NCBI RefSeq assembly: GCF_020911925.1 | Contig: NZ_CP087134.1 | Coordinates: 1,674,001 to 1,738,000 of the forward strand | Length of the DNA stretch: 64,000 nt | DNA from: Flavobacterium cupriresistens | GTDB lineage: Bacteria > Bacteroidota > Bacteroidia > Flavobacteriales > Flavobacteriaceae | Direction: 5' to 3' | In this document: in pieces, positions 23,357 to 32,456 of the stretch | How the letters are laid out: each line of letters opens with the position of its first letter | Position numbering within the stretch: the stretch's first letter is position 1 | Position numbers and translations under genes: made by a program | Notes under the pieces: generated by a model | What the model was told of the DNA's origin: nothing | The model's database searches: none | What the model saw: the letters and a program-made list of their open reading frames with translations, nothing else

Positions 23357-24223
23357 ATGGATGCAAAACGATTGAAGTGGTTTTATTTGCTGTTGCTTTC
23401 TCTTATCTGGGGAAGTTCTTTTATTCTAATCAAAATTGGCTTAATTGGTTTGACGGCAATTCAGGTGGGTTCCCTCCGAATTATTTTTGCAGCTGTATTT
23501 TTGCTGATTATCGGATTTTCCAGTTTAAAGAAAATTTCGCGTCGTCAATGGAAATTTATTGCCCTGACATCCGTTTTTGGGACTTTTATTCCGGCTTTCT
23601 TTTTTGCGATTGCAGAAACCCGTGTTGACAGTTCGATTGTTGCTATTATGAATTCACTTACGCCATTAAATACCTTAATTCTTGGTGCGATTGCGTTTGG
23701 AATTCAATTTCAAAAAAGGCAAATTCTGGGAGTTTTTGTAGGCTTTGTGGGTTGTTTGCTGCTGGTTTTAAGTGATGCTATGACGCATTCCGGACAAGAT
23801 TACTATTATGTGGTTTTGGTAGTCATTGCAACGATTTGTTACGCTATAAATGTAAATTTAATCAAGAGATATTTGTCTGATTTGAATTCGTTAAGTATTA
23901 CAACGGGGAATTTTGCTGTTTTGCTTGTACCGGCATTAATCATTCTAAGTACAACCGATTTTACACAAAGAGTAAGTCTTGAAGTATCACAACATTCTAT
24001 TTTATTTGTGTTGGTTTTAGGGGTTCTGGGAACGGGAATTGCAAATGTTGTTTTCTTTAAATTGATCCAAATGTCATCACCTGTATTTGCGACTTCAGTA
24101 ACTTATCTGATTCCGATAGTAGCTTTCTTCTGGGGATTATTAGATAATGAAATGCTCACGCCGATCCAGTTTTTTGGAGCGTTTATCATACTGATTGGAG
24201 TCTATCTCTCAGCAAAAAAATAA
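23357..24223 (+). CDS. EamA/DMT-family transporter
   Basis: 288 residues with ten predicted membrane helices arranged as two EamA repeats: the first opens at LLLLSLIWGSSFILIKIGL and the second near YYYVVLVVIATICYAINVNL. Members export metabolites such as amino acids or purines across the inner membrane; the substrate cannot be told from sequence. It is a single gene between the HMA lipoprotein (divergent) and the M16 pair (convergent). Confidence 0.9.
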   Translation: MDAKRLKWFYLLLLSLIWGSSFILIKIGLIGLTAIQVGSLRIIFAAVFLLIIGFSSLKKISRRQWKFIALTSVFGTFIPAFFFAIAETRVDSSIVAIMNSLTPLNTLILGAIAFGIQFQKRQILGVFVGFVGCLLLVLSDAMTHSGQDYYYVVLVVIATICYAINVNLIKRYLSDLNSLSITTGNFAVLLVPALIILSTTDFTQRVSLEVSQHSILFVLVLGVLGTGIANVVFFKLIQMSSPVFATSVTYLIPIVAFFWGLLDNEMLTPIQFFGAFIILIGVYLSAKK

Positions 24224-24320
24224 TTTTGCAAGCGAAAAGGTTCTTTATGGGGTGTAAAATGTGGAATGTAAGTTGTGAAATATAGAGCAATAAAAATTGA
24301 AGATTTTAAGTGCTAAAAAA

Positions 24321-24364
24321 AATCTCAGAATCTCAGAATCTCAGAATCTCAGAACCTCAGAACC
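24321..24364. repeat. Tandem AATCTCAG octamers
   Basis: Four perfect AATCTCAG units (24321-24352), a fifth as AACCTCAG (24353-24360), and a partial AACC. The array lies in the gap between the convergent EamA and M16 genes, just ahead of the terminator. Confidence 0.95.
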
Positions 24365-24380
24365 TTTACAACTTAAAAAA

Positions 24381-24418
24381 GAAAGACTATCAATATTGAC
24401 AGTCTTTCTTTTTTTTGA
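24381..24418. terminator. Bidirectional terminator, EamA / M16 pair
   Basis: GAAAGACT-A-TCAATATTGA-C-AGTCTTTC stem with one mismatch, A-run before and T-run after. Confidence 0.8.
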
Positions 24419-24421
24419 GAG

Positions 24422-26470
24422 TTATTTGAAATCCGCTTCAGAAACACCTTCGTTGATTTTAATATCAGACATTTTAATATCCAGTTCAAAACCTGCATTT
24501 TGAATGATATTGAAAGGGACTTTTATACCCTTTACCTCTTTGTAGTCATTAAAGTAAGTGGTTTGTGTGGTAGATTGACCACTTTGTTCTTTTACTTTAA
24601 GTTTAGCTACTTTTAAACCCGATTTTACATCATAGTAATAAACAGTTTTGCCGTCTTTTATAGCGTAAGACTCCTGTCCGTTTATAGATTCAATTCCCTC
24701 CACTTTTAGATCGGTTCTTTTGCTTAGGCGTAACTCTTCAAATGGAGTAGCGCTTGCTTTCATTTCGGCTAAATCATCGCCTTCTAAGTTTTTGCGTTGC
24801 CCTTGTTGTTCAACATAAGCGCCATTTGCATTTACAACTTGTTTCATTAAAGGCATGCTACCAAGGTTTAGCGAAACCATCATTTTTCCTTGTGAATCTA
24901 ATTTCGAAGTAAAACTCAAGGGAGATGGGGCTTGTGGAATTGTAGTAGTCCCGGTCATGAAAAGTGTTTTAGCTGTAGAAACCGCTTTTTCGCCACCAAT
25001 TGCTTTAATGTAATTTTGAAAAACCGTTTGTGCAGTAACTCCGGCTGGAGCTTCTTTTTTAGAAACAGGTTTGTCAATTGGATTTCCGTATTTATCAAAA
25101 TAGTAAATAGGGATCTGAAGTTTTTCAAGACCAGCAAGCACTTCAGAGCCTTTTCCGGCAATTACAATACGCATATGATCCAGTAAGAAATATTTGTTGG
25201 CTACACGATAAATATCATCAGGAGTAACATTGTTAATCGTTTGAATGTATTTTTCGTAGAAGTCTGCAGGAAGTTTTTCTGTCTCAATGTTTAGCGCATA
25301 ACGTGCGACTGTTTGTGGTTTTTCAACCTGCATTACAAATCTTCCGATATAACCCGCTTTTACATTTTTTAAAACATCATCAGCCACTTTTTCAGTTCGG
25401 ATTCTTTTTATTTCTTTTACAAATTCAACAACTGCACTATCGGTAACGGCATTTCGTACGGCGGATGAAGCTCTGAATTTGGTGATGTATTTTCCGCTTC
25501 CAATATTTGAACTTGCTCCGTAGGTCCAGGCGTGTTGCTCGCGTAAGTTCATGTTCAGATAGCTGTTAAAATCACCGCCCAGAATCTGATTTGCTATTAC
25601 AGCAGAGAAGAAATCGGGGTCGCTCATTTTTAAATTCAGCGTATTAACTAATGAAATTTCAGATTGAACCGCATTTGGTACATCTACAAAATCAATTTGA
25701 AGTTTAGAAACATTTTCCGGATCCGGATACGTGTTTTTTGGAGCAGTTTGTTTTTTCCATCCGCCAAAAAGTTTTTCAACTGCCGCTTTTGTTTCTTTGA
25801 ATTTTACATCGCCAATTATAACTAAATAGGCGTTTTCGGGAACAAAATAGGTAGCGTAGTTTGCCTGCACATCAGGAAGGGTTACGTTTTTTAATGTTTC
25901 TTCGGAAATGTACTCTCCCGCTGGGTGGTTTTTTCCAAAAGCCAAAACATCAACAACACGATTTGCAATTGCGGGAACGCTTTTTTCGTCGGTTTTAAGG
26001 CCCTCAGATAATTTTGCTTTCTCCTTGTCGAATTCGGTTTGTGTGAAATTGGGTTGTAACGCGCCTTCTGCTAAAAGCTCTAAAATACGTCCGGAATATT
26101 TTGAAAGTGAACTGGCATAGGCTCCCTGTGAGTTGAAATTGATCTGCGCTCCGTAAAAGTCGATCTCTTCATTAAAAGCCTCTTTAGTTGTTTTTTTAGT
26201 TCCGTTTCCAATCAGGCTACTGGTAAGTTCATCTACGCCTTTTTTGTTTCCTTCGATGAAAGGAGCGTTGTCCAGGCTTAGGTTGAAGCTTACTCGGGGT
26301 AGCTTATGGTTTTCAACTATCAAAACTTTCATTCCGTTTGCCAAAACAAAGGTTTGTGGTTTTTTGATATTGACGACAGGAGAGTTTCCTGGTTTCGGTT
26401 GTGGACGATCTTGTGCTTGCATAATTCCGGTGAGGAATAAAAGGATTAAAACGGTATGTATTTTTTTCAT
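24422..26470 (-). CDS. M16-family peptidase-like protein, non-catalytic partner
   Basis: 682 residues from the ATG at 26470; a longer frame from 26509 would overlap the upstream gene, while MKKIHTVLILLFLTGIMQAQ is a clear signal peptide. Two M16 domains are recognisable (~30-450; KLPRVSFNLSLDNAPFIEG and the substrate-loop motif LREQHAWTYGASSNIGSG). The HxxEH zinc motif is absent: the equivalent region reads GVDELTSSLIG. The C-terminal ~190 residues (from ~490) form an added domain with GQESYAIKDGKTVYYYDVK, like outer-membrane lipoprotein-sorting/DUF4292 folds. It lies 10 bp after the catalytic M16 gene; such pairs form heterodimeric periplasmic proteases in which this subunit supplies the Arg/Tyr substrate residues. 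Confidence 0.9.
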   Translation of the reverse strand: MKKIHTVLILLFLTGIMQAQDRPQPKPGNSPVVNIKKPQTFVLANGMKVLIVENHKLPRVSFNLSLDNAPFIEGNKKGVDELTSSLIGNGTKKTTKEAFNEEIDFYGAQINFNSQGAYASSLSKYSGRILELLAEGALQPNFTQTEFDKEKAKLSEGLKTDEKSVPAIANRVVDVLAFGKNHPAGEYISEETLKNVTLPDVQANYATYFVPENAYLVIIGDVKFKETKAAVEKLFGGWKKQTAPKNTYPDPENVSKLQIDFVDVPNAVQSEISLVNTLNLKMSDPDFFSAVIANQILGGDFNSYLNMNLREQHAWTYGASSNIGSGKYITKFRASSAVRNAVTDSAVVEFVKEIKRIRTEKVADDVLKNVKAGYIGRFVMQVEKPQTVARYALNIETEKLPADFYEKYIQTINNVTPDDIYRVANKYFLLDHMRIVIAGKGSEVLAGLEKLQIPIYYFDKYGNPIDKPVSKKEAPAGVTAQTVFQNYIKAIGGEKAVSTAKTLFMTGTTTIPQAPSPLSFTSKLDSQGKMMVSLNLGSMPLMKQVVNANGAYVEQQGQRKNLEGDDLAEMKASATPFEELRLSKRTDLKVEGIESINGQESYAIKDGKTVYYYDVKSGLKVAKLKVKEQSGQSTTQTTYFNDYKEVKGIKVPFNIIQNAGFELDIKMSDIKINEGVSEADFK

Positions 26471-26480
26471 GATTCGATTC

Positions 26481-27803
26481 TTAGTTTTGAACTTTTGTTG
26501 AAGGAACATAATCTAAAATTAAACGCTGGTTAGGGTTTAAATACTTTTTGGCAACCTCTCTGATTTCTTCTCTGGTGATAGAGTGATAGAGGTCGATTTC
26601 GGTATTGATCAGATTGACATCTCCATAAAGTAAATAGTAAGAAGCCAAATTTTCTGCAATTCCTTCAACGCTTGCATTTGCGTTGACAAAATTGTTATCG
26701 AATTTGTTTTGTAATTTTTCATAATCTTTTTCAGAGATCAAATCGGTTTGGATTTTTACGATTTCTTCATCGATTTCTTTTAAAAGATCTGTCGTTTTGT
26801 AGATTCCCATTGGTAAGCCGTACAAAATATAGGTTCCGTAATCTTCCTGGCTGAATCCTACAGCGCCAATTTGAAGCGCCATTTTTTTATCGTCAACAAT
26901 TTTTTTGTACAATTTGGAACTTTTTCCGTCGCTCAGATAAGAAGATATTAGATCCAGAACTCTGGCATCTCTTGTTTTCATCGAAGGGGTTCTGTAAGCT
27001 GCCACCACCATCGGAATCTGGATGTTGGGATCTTCATAGGTTGCTTTTATAGTTTCGGTAATAGGGGCCTCGGTAAAAGTTTGTTTTTTTACGTCTTCTC
27101 CTTTTGGAATTGGTCCAAAATATTTCTGAATCCACTCTTTGGTTTTTGCTTTGTCGAAATCTCCGGCAACAACCAGAACAGCATTGTTTGGGGTATAGAA
27201 TTTTTTATTGAAAGCTTGAAATTCTTCTAAAGTAGCAGCATCAAGATCTTTCATAGAACCAATAGTAGTCCAGCGATACGGGTGATTTTTGAATATGTTT
27301 TTCTTTACCTCAGGAAGGATATTTCCGTAAGGCTGATTGTCGTAACGCATTCTTTTTTCCTCTTTTACTACCTCGTTTTGCGTGTCAACTCCTATTTTAT
27401 TAATAATAGGATGCATTAATCGCTCAGACTCCAGCCATAAACCAAGTTCTAAGTTGTTTGATGGGAAAACCTCGTAGTAATACGTTCGGTCATCAGAAGT
27501 GTTGGCGTTGTTAACACCGCCATTAGCCGTGACGATTTTCATCCATTCGCCACGTTTTATATTTTGAGTTCCTTCAAATAATAAATGTTCAAAGAAATGG
27601 GCAAAACCCGTTCGATCCGGTCGCTCGTCCTTAGAGCCGACATGGTACATTACAGAAGTAATGACAACAGGAGCCGAAGGATCGTTATGCAGAATGACAT
27701 GCATGCCGTTGTCTAAGTTGTATTCTTCAAAAGCTACTTTTTGAGCATGAGCTACTCCGCCAAGCATTAGTGCCGCGCTTAACATCATTATTGCATTTTT
27801 CAT
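26481..27803 (-). CDS. M16-family zinc metallopeptidase, catalytic subunit
   Basis: 440 residues with a signal peptide (MLSAALMLGGVAHAQ). The inverted zinc motif is intact: His69-Phe-Phe-Glu72-His73, with the downstream Glu expected ~75 residues later in the QNEVVKEEKRM segment. The C-terminal M16 domain contains AYRTPSMKTRDARVLDLISS and YLSDGKSSKLYKKIVDDKK. It degrades oligopeptides in the periplasm and forms a pair with the following gene. First gene of the operon, with a promoter at 27859-27892. Confidence 0.95.
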   Translation of the reverse strand: MKNAIMMLSAALMLGGVAHAQKVAFEEYNLDNGMHVILHNDPSAPVVITSVMYHVGSKDERPDRTGFAHFFEHLLFEGTQNIKRGEWMKIVTANGGVNNANTSDDRTYYYEVFPSNNLELGLWLESERLMHPIINKIGVDTQNEVVKEEKRMRYDNQPYGNILPEVKKNIFKNHPYRWTTIGSMKDLDAATLEEFQAFNKKFYTPNNAVLVVAGDFDKAKTKEWIQKYFGPIPKGEDVKKQTFTEAPITETIKATYEDPNIQIPMVVAAYRTPSMKTRDARVLDLISSYLSDGKSSKLYKKIVDDKKMALQIGAVGFSQEDYGTYILYGLPMGIYKTTDLLKEIDEEIVKIQTDLISEKDYEKLQNKFDNNFVNANASVEGIAENLASYYLLYGDVNLINTEIDLYHSITREEIREVAKKYLNPNQRLILDYVPSTKVQN

Positions 27804-27858
27804 AAAGATTAATAATTTTATATACCTAATAGTGTAGGCAGCTAAGATTTAGTTACAT

Positions 27859-27892
27859 CAAAAATAACTTTTTTTTAATTACCAGATTGCAA
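27859..27892 (-). promoter_or_regulatory. Putative promoter of the M16 operon
   Basis: TATTTTTG (27859-27866, minus strand) with TTG (27890-27892) 23 bp upstream; start codon 56 bp away. Confidence 0.5.
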
Positions 27893-27997
27893 TAATTATG
27901 ATTTTAGTAATAATTAACCTATAAAATGATATTTATTAGAGTAAAAACCCTTGAAAGACAGCTCTTCTATCATTGAAAATATTTTTGAAATAAGGGA

Positions 27998-28027
27998 TTG
28001 CATACTAAATTATTAATTGTATATTTG
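27998..28027 (+). promoter_or_regulatory. Promoter of rplU-rpmA
   Basis: TTG (27998-28000), 19-bp spacer, TATATTTG (28020-28027), an excellent Bacteroidetes promoter, with ATG at 28058. Confidence 0.8.
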
Positions 28028-28057
28028 CAACCTTAAAAATCAATAAATCAATTTGGT

Positions 28058-28495
28058 ATGTATGCAATCGTAGAGATAGCAGGGCAACAATTCAAAGTAA
28101 GCAAAGACTTAAAGGTTTATGTTCACCGTTTGACTAATGAAGAAGGTTCAAAAGTTTCTTTTGACAAAGTTCTTTTATTAGACGATAATGGAAACGTAAC
28201 TTTAGGCGCCCCAGCTATAGAAGGTGCTTCAGTAGAAGCTAAAGTGTTACAACACTTAAAAGGAGACAAAGTTATCGTTTTCAAAAAGAAAAGAAGAAAA
28301 GGATACAAAAAGAGAAATGGTCACAGACAATATCTTACTCAAATTGTAATTGAAGGTATTACTGCAGCTGGAGGAACTAAAAAAGCAGCAGCTAAAAAAG
28401 CGGTTGTAGCAGAAGATGCAGCTACTGAAGAAGTAGAAGCTCCAAAAGCGAAAAAAGCAGCTCCAAAAGCAAAAAAAGAAGCTACTAAAGAATAA
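28058..28495 (+). CDS. rplU: 50S ribosomal protein L21 with Ala/Lys-rich tail
   Basis: 145 residues. The first ~103 form a normal bL21 (MYAIVEIAGQQFKVSKDLKV ... KKRRKGYKKRNGHRQYLTQI). The remaining ~42 residues are an Ala/Lys/Glu-rich extension (AAKKAVVAEDAATEEVEAP and similar), which occurs in many Bacteroidetes L21 proteins. It binds 23S rRNA in the large subunit. rpmA follows 24 bp downstream as usual. Confidence 0.98.
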   Translation: MYAIVEIAGQQFKVSKDLKVYVHRLTNEEGSKVSFDKVLLLDDNGNVTLGAPAIEGASVEAKVLQHLKGDKVIVFKKKRRKGYKKRNGHRQYLTQIVIEGITAAGGTKKAAAKKAVVAEDAATEEVEAPKAKKAAPKAKKEATKE

Positions 28496-28519
28496 TAACA
28501 ATATTTAAACTCATACGTC

Positions 28520-28780
28520 ATGGCTCACAAGAAAGGTGTCGGTAGTTCGAAGAATGGTAGAGAATCAGAATCAAAACGTCTAGGCGTTAAGATTTTTGGT
28601 GGACAAGCTGCTATTGCTGGGAACATCATCGTTAGACAAAGAGGTTCAAAACATAATCCAGGTGAAAACGTTTACATCAGTAAAGATCACACCCTACACG
28701 CAAGAGTAGCTGGAGTTGTAAAGTTCCAAAAGAAAAGAGATAACAAATCTTATGTATCTATCCTTCCATTCGAAGCATAA
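28520..28780 (+). CDS. rpmA: 50S ribosomal protein L27
   Basis: 86 residues. The N-terminal [20 protein letters not shown] is the typical bL27 start, followed by [16 protein letters not shown] and [17 protein letters not shown]. No long propeptide precedes the mature start. Its N-terminus lies near the peptidyl-transferase centre. Operon with rplU; a terminator follows. Confidence 0.98.
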   Translation: MAHKKGVGSSKNGRESESKRLGVKIFGGQAAIAGNIIVRQRGSKHNPGENVYISKDHTLHARVAGVVKFQKKRDNKSYVSILPFEA

Positions 28781-28800
28781 TTCATTAGACTACTTATTAC

Positions 28801-28830
28801 AAAACCCGTTCTGAAAAGAGCGGGTTTTTT
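28801..28830 (+). terminator. Terminator of rplU-rpmA
   Basis: AAAACCCG.TC...GA.CGGGTTTTTT stem-loop and T-run just after rpmA. Confidence 0.85.
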
Positions 28831-28832
28831 GT

Positions 28833-29611
28833 TTTTGGGAGGGTTTCGGGTTTTAGGTTTCAAGTTTCAAGTTTCAGGTTTTGATGCGAATTTGTGTCAT
28901 TTCGAGGAACGAGAAATCACACACGCTGAGCACACACTGTGTGGAATATTGGGTGCGATTTCTCGTGCCTCGAAATGACACAAATGGCATGAAAAGGAAA
29001 ATAAAAGTTGACAAGAAGCTTCCGTAGAGACGCACAGCAGTGCGTCTCCTTCCATATTACAAAACCCGTTCTGAAAAGAGCGAAGTTGTCATTTATAGGT
29101 ACGAGAATTATACAAGTTAAGGACGCGCTGTTGTCGAATATTGGATGCGATTTCTCGTTCCTCGAAATGACACAAATGGCATGAAAAGGAAAATAAAAGT
29201 CGATAAGAAACTTCCGTAGAGACGCATAGCAGTGCGTCTCCCTCCATATTACAAAACCCGTTCTGAAAAGAGCGAATTTATTATTTATAGGTACAAGAAA
29301 TCACATAAGTTAAGGGTGCATTGTTGTCGAATATTGGATGCGATTTCTCGTTCCTCGAAATGACACAAATGGCGTGAACAGGAAAAATAAAAGTCAACAA
29401 GAAACTTCCGTAGAGACGCACAGCAGTGCGTCTCCTTCCATATTAGTTACAAATGCAATTGATAATAAAAAGTCTCCGTATAATTTGTTATTCGAAATTC
29501 ATACATTACAATTTAAACAAAAAAAACCTGCTCACTTAAGAACAGGTTTTCAAATACTTTCATTTCCAGAATTGGAATTTGGAATTTCAAAAATTGGAAT
29601 TTTACTTTATG
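28833..29611. repeat. Tandem ~190-bp repeat array with internal inverted repeats
   Basis: No gene. Three units are aligned on TCCGTAGAGACGCA at 29021, 29213 and 29407 (periods 192 and 194 bp). Each unit holds a dyad (GAGACGCAC..CA GTGCGTCTC pattern, one base altered in unit 2) and GATTTCTCGT.CCTCGAAATGACACA; the first unit also has the inverse arm TGTGTCATTTCGAGGAACG, so 28893-28919 and 28957-28982 form a long hairpin. The junctions contain copies of the rpmA terminator left arm (ACAAAACCCGTTCTGAAAAG at ~29057 and ~29250), showing that terminator sequence was captured in the duplicating unit. 29441-29522 is AT-rich filler. Confidence 0.9.
29523..29550 (-). terminator. Terminator of the AsmA-like gene
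   Basis: AAAACCTG...CAGGTTTT stem with a T-run on the minus strand, 60 bp after the stop. Confidence 0.7.
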
Positions 29612-32368
29612 TTATTCAGAATCTTTAGTTTCTTCCAGATCGTCAGATTTTCTTCCCAGTTTTATTTTTGGATTATCTTGAGTTCCGGTTACCGTCAACG
29701 GAATTCCGAAGATACCTAGCGGAGGAAGGCCTAAACGCATTTTTAAGTTTAGTTTTCCGTCCAGGCTTGTTGTGCCTTCAATTCGGGGTCTAAAGCCTGC
29801 AAATTTAAATTTAAAACGTTCCACCGTCATAATATTATTCTTGATGGTAGTTTTGATGTCTACTTTGGAAACATCGGGATTCTTGATAGCTTCAGAACTT
29901 GTTTCTTTACTTACGGCAGTAAACATTTTTAAGCCTCTTATTTTTACATCTTTTACAGAAAGTGTTCCGCCGCCAACGAGAGAAGGGTAAACGGGGCTCA
30001 TGCTGCTGTTTAATCTTCCTTTTAATTGATAGTCTAAAGAAACAATTCCTTGTGCTTTTTCTGCCGCACTGGCCATTTTTCTGAAAACGTCAATTTCGTT
30101 ATAGGCTCTTTTAATATCAAAATCAGTTGCTTTGATAGCGTAATCAAAATTTGCTTTTTTCGGTGTAATCGCCTGATAGTTTGCATTCATGGTAACATTA
30201 CAGCCGATTAAGTTGAAACCGGTGTTTTGCATGCTTAGTTTGCCCTTGTTCATTTTTAGATTACCTGTTGCATTCAGTAGATTTAATTTGTCAAAATATA
30301 CTTTTTGTGCATTTGCCAGTAATTGCAGATTCAAATTAGTAGGTATAATAATTACTCCTGTTTGTACAGCTTGTGTTTGAGGTGCTTTATTTGGGTCTTC
30401 CGTTGGTGTTACTGTTGAATTTGCAGCCGTATTCGACATGAATTCATCCACATTAATATATCGGGAAGTAACTTTAAACGATCCTTTTAAAATTCCTGTA
30501 GTGGTCGTTGCGTAGTTAAAAACGTTTTGCAAATACCCATTCATTCTAAAATCAGATTGGCCGTATGCAGCCAGAAAGTTATTAAAGGACATTTTATCCT
30601 GATTGATTTTAAAAATACCCTCTTTAATAATGAAGCGCTGCGGAAGATACTCAGACGTAATCGCAATATTTCTAAGTTCAAGAGTTCCTTTGTTGTGCAG
30701 TTTGCTGTAATTTCCTTTTTCAGCATCGCTTTGTTTTCCTTTTAGGGCTAAATCTGCTTTTACGGAGCCGTCTAAATCAAGTCCTTTCTGAGAAAAAACA
30801 TTGTATATTTTGCTGATATCAAGTTCTCCTTTCGCTTTGATGTCATACGTTAAATCATCAAAATTACTTAGTTCGGCCTCTACAAAAACAGGTTTTCCTT
30901 CAAAGGTAAACTGCGTTGGTTTTAGGCTTACTTTTAAGTCATCAAAGGTTCCTTTGTTGTTTTCAATTTTCGATTTGACAATAATATTAGTGATCGGATT
31001 GGGGTAATATTTGGTTTTCAAATACCCGTTATCCAGATTGATAAAACCACTAGTTACAGGGAAAATCCTGTTTTTCTGATCAAATTTACCGTTTGTTTTT
31101 ACGTCACCTGCTAAAGTTCCTTTTAATGTTAAATCAGGTATTCCGAGCGCTTTAGTTAGTTTTTCAAGGTCAATTTTGGCTTTAAAGTCACCTTTTATAT
31201 CCGGCGTATTGATGCCTTTTATGTAAAATTTTGACTTCAGATAATCCTGATTGATGTTTAAAGATAAATTTTGGGCATCAACAATCAGAAGATCCGGATT
31301 TAAAGAAGGAACGGTCGTTTTTAGTTGCAAGTTTAAGTTGGAAACCGGAAAAGCACTTTTGTTATAATTCACCAAACCGCTGTCTATTTTTAAATCTAAA
31401 TTCAAATCTGGAGCAACGTGTTGTGAGGCAATATAATCTCCTTTTAGCGTTAAAAGCAAATTAGTGTTTCCTTTTATGTCTGTTTTAGAAAGCCAGGTAA
31501 TGTATTTTGGAGGGAAGGCAGTAAATACATCATGCAGATCGCTATTGTTTGATTTAATAACAAAATCCATGTTGTAACCGTCTTTCAGGAAATCAAATTT
31601 TCCTTTAAAATCAACCAAAAGATCGTTGATTTTTAGATCGTTTTGTTGGAAATAGAAAGACAATGAGTTCACATTTACCTTGGTAATCAGGTCTGCATTT
31701 ATTTTTTTATTCATTAAATACGGTTCATTTTCATAAACTATATTCAGCTTTTCAATTTTTGCTTTAGAGTATAAATCAAATACTGCTTTATTCAAATCCC
31801 CTTTTCCAAGGTAATCAAAACCCAGAGCGTCAAAATGAATCTTAGTGGATTTATCATCGTAAACAATCTTGCTGTTTTGAATTTCAATATGTTCTAATTT
31901 TAAGGCCGTCTCAGAACTGTCCTTTGGGTTTGAAGCCTTCGGTGACGATTTGTAGATGTTGTAGTTGGCTTCCCCTTTCTCATTTACTTTTACATTAATA
32001 AAAGAGTCGGACAAGTAGATCTGGTCAATTTTTACCGATTTGCTAAAAATCAAACTTGCTACATTGATTCCAAAAGAAACCTCTTTCGCTGTGATGAATT
32101 TTTCGTTTTTGTAAGGTGCCGAACCGTTAAGTTTTAAATCATTTAAAGTTAAAGTTAACGATGGGAAATGATGAAAAAACGAAATCGAAACATCCGAATA
32201 ATTAAGCTCTGCACTTAATTTTTCATTGGCGGTTTTCTTGATTTGATCTTTAATCTGATCTGCAAAAACAATAGGTGTTAAAAATAACAACCCTAAAATA
32301 ACAACAAAAGTTATTCCGGTGTATTTTGCGATTTTTAGTAAGACGGATTTTAATTTGCTTTTTGACAT
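29612..32368 (-). CDS. AsmA-family membrane protein
   Basis: 918 residues. One N-terminal membrane anchor (~14-35, ITFVVILGLLFLTPIVFA), then long beta-rich AsmA N-terminal (VSISFFHHFPSLTLTLNDLK) and C-terminal AsmA_2-like domains (~690-880, MNKGKLSMQNTGFNLIGC). AsmA-family proteins are anchored in the inner membrane and span the periplasm; in Gram-negatives they are linked to phospholipid transport to the outer membrane. The acidic tail GRKSDDLEETKDSE is typical of flavobacterial members. The gene is alone, between a repeat array and miaE. Confidence 0.9.
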   Translation of the reverse strand: MSKSKLKSVLLKIAKYTGITFVVILGLLFLTPIVFADQIKDQIKKTANEKLSAELNYSDVSISFFHHFPSLTLTLNDLKLNGSAPYKNEKFITAKEVSFGINVASLIFSKSVKIDQIYLSDSFINVKVNEKGEANYNIYKSSPKASNPKDSSETALKLEHIEIQNSKIVYDDKSTKIHFDALGFDYLGKGDLNKAVFDLYSKAKIEKLNIVYENEPYLMNKKINADLITKVNVNSLSFYFQQNDLKINDLLVDFKGKFDFLKDGYNMDFVIKSNNSDLHDVFTAFPPKYITWLSKTDIKGNTNLLLTLKGDYIASQHVAPDLNLDLKIDSGLVNYNKSAFPVSNLNLQLKTTVPSLNPDLLIVDAQNLSLNINQDYLKSKFYIKGINTPDIKGDFKAKIDLEKLTKALGIPDLTLKGTLAGDVKTNGKFDQKNRIFPVTSGFINLDNGYLKTKYYPNPITNIIVKSKIENNKGTFDDLKVSLKPTQFTFEGKPVFVEAELSNFDDLTYDIKAKGELDISKIYNVFSQKGLDLDGSVKADLALKGKQSDAEKGNYSKLHNKGTLELRNIAITSEYLPQRFIIKEGIFKINQDKMSFNNFLAAYGQSDFRMNGYLQNVFNYATTTTGILKGSFKVTSRYINVDEFMSNTAANSTVTPTEDPNKAPQTQAVQTGVIIIPTNLNLQLLANAQKVYFDKLNLLNATGNLKMNKGKLSMQNTGFNLIGCNVTMNANYQAITPKKANFDYAIKATDFDIKRAYNEIDVFRKMASAAEKAQGIVSLDYQLKGRLNSSMSPVYPSLVGGGTLSVKDVKIRGLKMFTAVSKETSSEAIKNPDVSKVDIKTTIKNNIMTVERFKFKFAGFRPRIEGTTSLDGKLNLKMRLGLPPLGIFGIPLTVTGTQDNPKIKLGRKSDDLEETKDSE

Positions 32369-32415
32369 AACAAAAGAGTTAGACGGTGTGGTATTATAAA
32401 TGGCGACTATTTAAA

Positions 32416-32456
32416 GAAAAAGAAACTGTAGACTATCCGTGTACAGTTTCTTTTTT
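32416..32456 (-). terminator. Terminator overlapping the miaE 3' end
   Basis: AAAAGAAACTGTA pairs with TACAGTTTCTTTT (loop ~11 bases). The arm at 32442-32455 encodes the last Lys/Glu/Thr/Val codons of miaE, so the terminator overlaps coding sequence. Confidence 0.75.

Noticed and set aside
28893..29440. Possible insertion-sequence remnant because of inverted repeats
   Set aside because: The inverted arms are only ~26 bp with ~37 bp between them and there is no transposase frame; it is a tandemly duplicated noncoding repeat.
29338..29628. 96-codon plus-strand open frame
   Set aside because: It runs through the repeat array, the AsmA terminator and into the AsmA 3' end, with a composition typical of noncoding sequence.
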